NCBI GenBank assembly: GCA_002724505.1
Contig: PBOV01000118.1
Span: 1 to 8,974 of the forward strand
Reading direction: 5' to 3'
From: Rhodospirillaceae bacterium
GTDB lineage: Bacteria > Pseudomonadota > Alphaproteobacteria > MPNO01 > UBA2964
Length of the DNA: 8,974 nt
Positions 6,411 through 8,974 of this stretch are shown here, one piece after another (position 1 is the first letter of the stretch; each line of letters begins with the position of its first letter). The notes beneath the pieces are model-generated. The model worked only from the letters and a program-made list of their open reading frames with translations, was not told where the DNA came from and ran no database searches. The translations under genes and the position numbers were made by a program.

Positions 6411-7103
6411 ATGGCTACCAAATTTAAACTTTGCAGCTTTAAAACATGCCCTTGGGTGCATCGTGCCGCAATTGTTCTGCAGGAAAAAAATATTGATTAC
6501 GAAATAGATTACATTGACCGAGACAACCGGCCGGCTTGGTTTTTGGCGATATCACCACACTCAAAGGTACCAGTATTGATAGTCGATGATGATACGGCAT
6601 TGTTTGAATCCAACGCTATCGCAGAGTATCTTGATGAAGTTACGCTGCCGCGCTTGCATCCGGAAGATGCATTAAAACGAGCGTACAATCGAGCATGGAA
6701 TGACTTTGTCCCGGTGTGCAGCAAAATTACACATCTCACTGATGCAAAAAATGAGGAAGATCTTTCTAAGAGGTGCGGCGAAGTTCGTATAATTTTTGGG
6801 AAGCTCGAAAAAGCCCTGATGCAGCGGGGTGATGGAAGGCCATACTTTAACGGTGCCGAATTTTCCCTGACCGATGCGTCATACGCACCAGCTTTAATGC
6901 GGTTTACTTTCTTTGATCGCATCCATCCGCTGGGACTAATTGAGGAGTTTCCATTTGTTACTGCCTGGCGTGATGCCCTGATGTTGCGTCCCTCAGTTTT
7001 ATCAGCAGTAGTTCCAGATTTTGAGAAGTATTGGCAGGAAGTCTTGAGAGAAAAAGGGGGTTGGGCGTCACAGTTTGTTCCAGGTGCCGCTGCGGCTGAA
7101 TAG
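6411..7103 (+). CDS. Glutathione S-transferase family protein with Cys-Pro-Trp active site
   Basis: This 230-residue protein has an N-terminal thioredoxin-like domain (about 4-80) and an all-helical C-terminal domain. The active-site motif is TCPWVHRA with Cys13 at the helix start, as in omega-type or other cysteine GSTs that act as thiol transferases, dehalogenases or glutathionyl reductases rather than conjugating enzymes. The glutathione site is marked by the cis-proline loop KVPVLI (Pro54) and FESNAIAEYLDE (Glu66, Ser67). The helical domain carries the SLTDASYAPA capping box. Size excludes the longer (about 320-residue) Xi class. GGAGAT at 6401-6406 lies 4 nt before the ATG. It is divergent from the class II aldolase gene across about 140 bp and converges on the binding-protein gene with only 4 bp between stops. 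It may remove a thiol-reactive intermediate of the neighbouring pathway, which is inference. Confidence 0.88.
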   Translation: MATKFKLCSFKTCPWVHRAAIVLQEKNIDYEIDYIDRDNRPAWFLAISPHSKVPVLIVDDDTALFESNAIAEYLDEVTLPRLHPEDALKRAYNRAWNDFVPVCSKITHLTDAKNEEDLSKRCGEVRIIFGKLEKALMQRGDGRPYFNGAEFSLTDASYAPALMRFTFFDRIHPLGLIEEFPFVTAWRDALMLRPSVLSAVVPDFEKYWQEVLREKGGWASQFVPGAAAAE

Positions 7104-7107
7104 CGTT

Positions 7108-8040
7108 TTAACTACGCCACAAATTGCAAAACTGGGTGGCTATAATGTCGTCATAGGGCACGGGTCCCCCATTTAGTAGACCGGCGTTATTGGCAAAATT
7201 ATTCATACCATCGATTAGGTCGGTGGTAATATTGGCGTCATAAAAAGGTTGGTCACGTTCGATAAGTTTTGCAATCAAAGAGGCCTCCTTTTCTGGAAAT
7301 AAATCTTTGGCAACATCGGTCGCCAAAGAAGCATCCTCCTTAAGGGCATTAAGTGTTTTGACGATAGCCCTCACTGCTCCGGCGGCGACCTCGGGTTGCT
7401 CGTCGACTAATTTTTGAGTGGTAACCAATGCCGGTTGCGTAAAATTAAAGGCCGCCGGAGGGCCATCACCCCGCCGCACATCAATGATGCATTTTGCAAT
7501 GCCACTGGTGATTGCTACTTCTGCGCCCATACCGTTAGCCCAGAAACCATCAATTGCACCATCAATCAGTGCCTGAGCTGCGACCACTCCAAAAGATTTT
7601 CCCTCGGGAATTCCTCCAGGTGGTAGGCCTATAGTAATTTTTTCGGCGTCCGCATCGATACCAGCTGCAATCAAAAGCTGCCGTAAACCAACATCGACGC
7701 CTGGTGCCGCACCAAGGCGCAGTCCTTTTAGCCCATTAACATCACCTTTCTTAACGTTAATGTCATGGCGGAGGACTAGGAACCAATACATGCCCTGTGA
7801 TAGGGCACAAAGCACCTTAGAACCCTCCCAGCGAGGAAAAGCCCAAAGTGGTGCGTGGGCTGAACCTGCAACAAAATCGCAGCGGCCGTCACGAAGTGCT
7901 GCAAATGAATCTGGCACCGGAAAGATTAGTTCAATCTTAGCGTCTATGTCTTCTTCCTTGAAGTAACCTAACTCTACTGCAGCAATCGCCGGAAAATAGG
8001 AATTGGATACGAGGTCGGGCAAGGCGACTTTAAAAGTCAT
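7108..8040 (-). CDS. NMT1/THI5-type ABC substrate-binding protein without signal peptide
   Basis: This 310-residue protein matches the SsuA/TauA/THI5-like periplasmic binding fold. Family marks are the early SYFPAIAAVELGYFKEEDID (residues 14-33), AALRDGRCDFVAG (47-59), LKGLRLGAAPGVDVGLRQLL (104-123), and AQALIDGAIDGFWANG (155-170), the usual second-lobe ligand and hinge segments. It begins directly with MTFKVALPDLV, so it has no hydrophobic leader, lipobox or Tat motif. The start is firm: AAGGAG on the minus strand (8048-8053) lies 7 nt before the ATG, and an in-frame stop occurs 10 codons upstream of the ATG. No permease or ATPase gene is in the window. It may therefore be a cytosolic ligand-binding protein or enzyme; fungal THI5 is a cytosolic precedent, but its cysteine/histidine catalytic motif is not seen here. 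Ligand unknown. Confidence 0.82.
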   Translation of the reverse strand: MTFKVALPDLVSNSYFPAIAAVELGYFKEEDIDAKIELIFPVPDSFAALRDGRCDFVAGSAHAPLWAFPRWEGSKVLCALSQGMYWFLVLRHDINVKKGDVNGLKGLRLGAAPGVDVGLRQLLIAAGIDADAEKITIGLPPGGIPEGKSFGVVAAQALIDGAIDGFWANGMGAEVAITSGIAKCIIDVRRGDGPPAAFNFTQPALVTTQKLVDEQPEVAAGAVRAIVKTLNALKEDASLATDVAKDLFPEKEASLIAKLIERDQPFYDANITTDLIDGMNNFANNAGLLNGGPVPYDDIIATQFCNLWRS

Positions 8041-8106
8041 AAAAAAACTCCTTAGCGAATTACATTACATTTAAGTCGTGAACGATAACTTACAGTGCCT
8101 AAGATA

Positions 8107-8136
8107 GTTATACAAAGGGCGTTCACCACCTGAAAA
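8107..8136 (-). promoter_or_regulatory. Candidate sigma-70 promoter for the binding-protein gene
   Basis: On the minus strand, TATAAC (8107-8112; 5 of 6) is preceded by an 18-bp spacer and TTTTCA (8131-8136; 4 of 6). The transcript would start near 8100, with a leader of about 60 nt before the ATG at 8040. This lies in the 171-bp gap after the SDR gene and suggests independent transcription. Evidence is consensus likeness only. Confidence 0.35.
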
Positions 8137-8211
8137 TATTCTTTATTTTTTTAGTTAGGGCCCTGCGGAATAACCGCTATCTCTTTATGATAATGGCCTC
8201 TCTTCCAACCT

Positions 8212-8952
8212 TTAAAACGGTATTTTCTCGCCGTCCCAAGCGAAGCATTGTCCGGTATCGATTGGTTTGAGATTATCCACAACTGATAACAAAGCATTGG
8301 CTGATTTTTCTGGCGCCAAAAGTTTTTCTGGGGGGACGTTGCTCTGGAATGGCTTAGAAAGAGCCGTGTCTACCGTTCCCGGGTGTAATCCAACGCATAT
8401 AGCATTTTGATTAGTTCTGGATAGTTCAATCGAGAGCGTTTTTATTATCATGTTTAGGGCCGCCTTGGAGGCGCGATAAGCATACCAACCACCCAAATGA
8501 TTATCTTTAATACTTACAACTCGAGCGGACAGACAGGCAAAGACAGATTTACTGTCCTTTCGAAGGAGTGGAATGAAATGTTTCGCAACTATCGCGGGCC
8601 CTATTACATTTATTCTAAATAACCTGTCTAGGGCGTAAGAATCCAAATTGCGCGAGGATTTTTCCGGCTGTATCCCACCATTTTCATGCAAAAGACCGGT
8701 TGCTACGTATATGGCACTGAGGGATCCTACTTTTTTCTCGACAAGGTTGGCGGCCTCGATGATGGAATTCTCGTTTTCAAGCTCTAATTCAATGGTCAAT
8801 CCATCAAAATCTGCATTAATTCTTTGACTGCGCGCAATGGCCACCAAGTTAGTTTCGGGGGAAATTTTTGATAATGTTTGTATTAAGGCCCCACCAATTC
8901 CACCATTCGCTCCAATAACTGCCATGTTGTATGGTTTTTCGAATGAGGACAA
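8212..8952 (-). CDS. CsgA/C-factor-like short-chain dehydrogenase/reductase
   Basis: This is a classical SDR of about 246 residues. From TTG 8952, the cofactor loop is GANGGIG (residues 14-20), the structural Asn is in FRINVIGP (Asn115), and the catalytic set is Ser142 in LSARVVSI, Tyr159 and Lys163 in YRASK. SARVVSI with GGWYAYRASKAALN, the LHPGTVDTALSKPF segment (189-202) and the ending FAWDGEKIPF are typical of the subgroup related to the Myxococcus C-factor protein CsgA, usually annotated only as SDR oxidoreductase. It should reduce a carbonyl or oxidise an alcohol with NAD(P); the substrate is not evident. The start is uncertain: TTG 8952 has AAAGGA upstream, ATG 8925 is internal with no ribosome site, and the frame remains open to the right edge, so the start may lie outside the window. 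It is 171 bp upstream of the binding-protein gene on the same strand. Confidence 0.87.
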   Translation of the reverse strand: MSSFEKPYNMAVIGANGGIGGALIQTLSKISPETNLVAIARSQRINADFDGLTIELELENENSIIEAANLVEKKVGSLSAIYVATGLLHENGGIQPEKSSRNLDSYALDRLFRINVIGPAIVAKHFIPLLRKDSKSVFACLSARVVSIKDNHLGGWYAYRASKAALNMIIKTLSIELSRTNQNAICVGLHPGTVDTALSKPFQSNVPPEKLLAPEKSANALLSVVDNLKPIDTGQCFAWDGEKIPF

Positions 8953-8974
8953 ATTCCATTCCTTTAAAACTTCG

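Noticed and set aside
8157..8177. AGGGCCCT palindrome next to a GCGG/CCGC hairpin after the SDR gene
   Set aside because: In the direction of SDR transcription the hairpin is followed by an A-run, not a T-run, and the stem is 4 bp; it does not meet intrinsic terminator form.

Overview
This window looks like part of a bacterial chromosome, most likely a proteobacterium and plausibly a free-living (marine or environmental) alphaproteobacterium. The basis is dense gene packing, Shine-Dalgarno sites of the AGGAGG type, moderate GC content by eye, and a gene set (GlcG/DUF336, class II aldolase/adducin, GST, amidase, VOC, SDR, NMT1-type binding protein) typical of accessory catabolic regions in that group. 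The lineage is inferred from gene content only. I saw no RNA genes, insertion sequences, CRISPR arrays or transposases.

Layout: (A) 1-1061, minus strand: a GlcG/DUF336 heme-binding-like protein overlaps by ATGA a YrdC/Sua5-like gene that runs off the left edge. (B) 1062-1309: a divergent regulatory gap with an 8-bp inverted repeat. (C) 1310-5408, plus strand: a four-gene operon of amidase-signature hydrolase, small VOC metalloprotein, TcuA-like FAD dehydrogenase and crotonase-fold protein, ended by a candidate intrinsic terminator near 5422-5464. (D) 5486-6268, minus: class II aldolase/adducin protein, divergent from (E) 6411-7103, plus: a GST with a Cys-Pro-Trp motif. (F) 7108-8040, minus: an NMT1/THI5-type substrate-binding protein with no signal peptide, convergent with the GST at a 4-bp gap. 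(G) 8212-8952, minus: a CsgA-like short-chain dehydrogenase whose true start may lie off the right edge.

Taken together this reads as a small-molecule degradation locus: an amide is hydrolysed (amidase), the acid is desaturated (flavoprotein) and a CoA thioester is processed (crotonase), with supporting VOC, aldolase-fold, GST and SDR proteins. The substrate cannot be read from the sequence. No CoA ligase, transcription regulator, transporter membrane component or electron-transfer partner lies in the window. The most unusual points are the YrdC-like paralog coupled to DUF336 in a catabolic setting, the crotonase lacking both classical catalytic glutamates, and the binding protein that appears to be cytosolic. 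Several starts were revised from the longest possible reading frame using ribosome binding sites (3090, 6268) or family comparison (1310).
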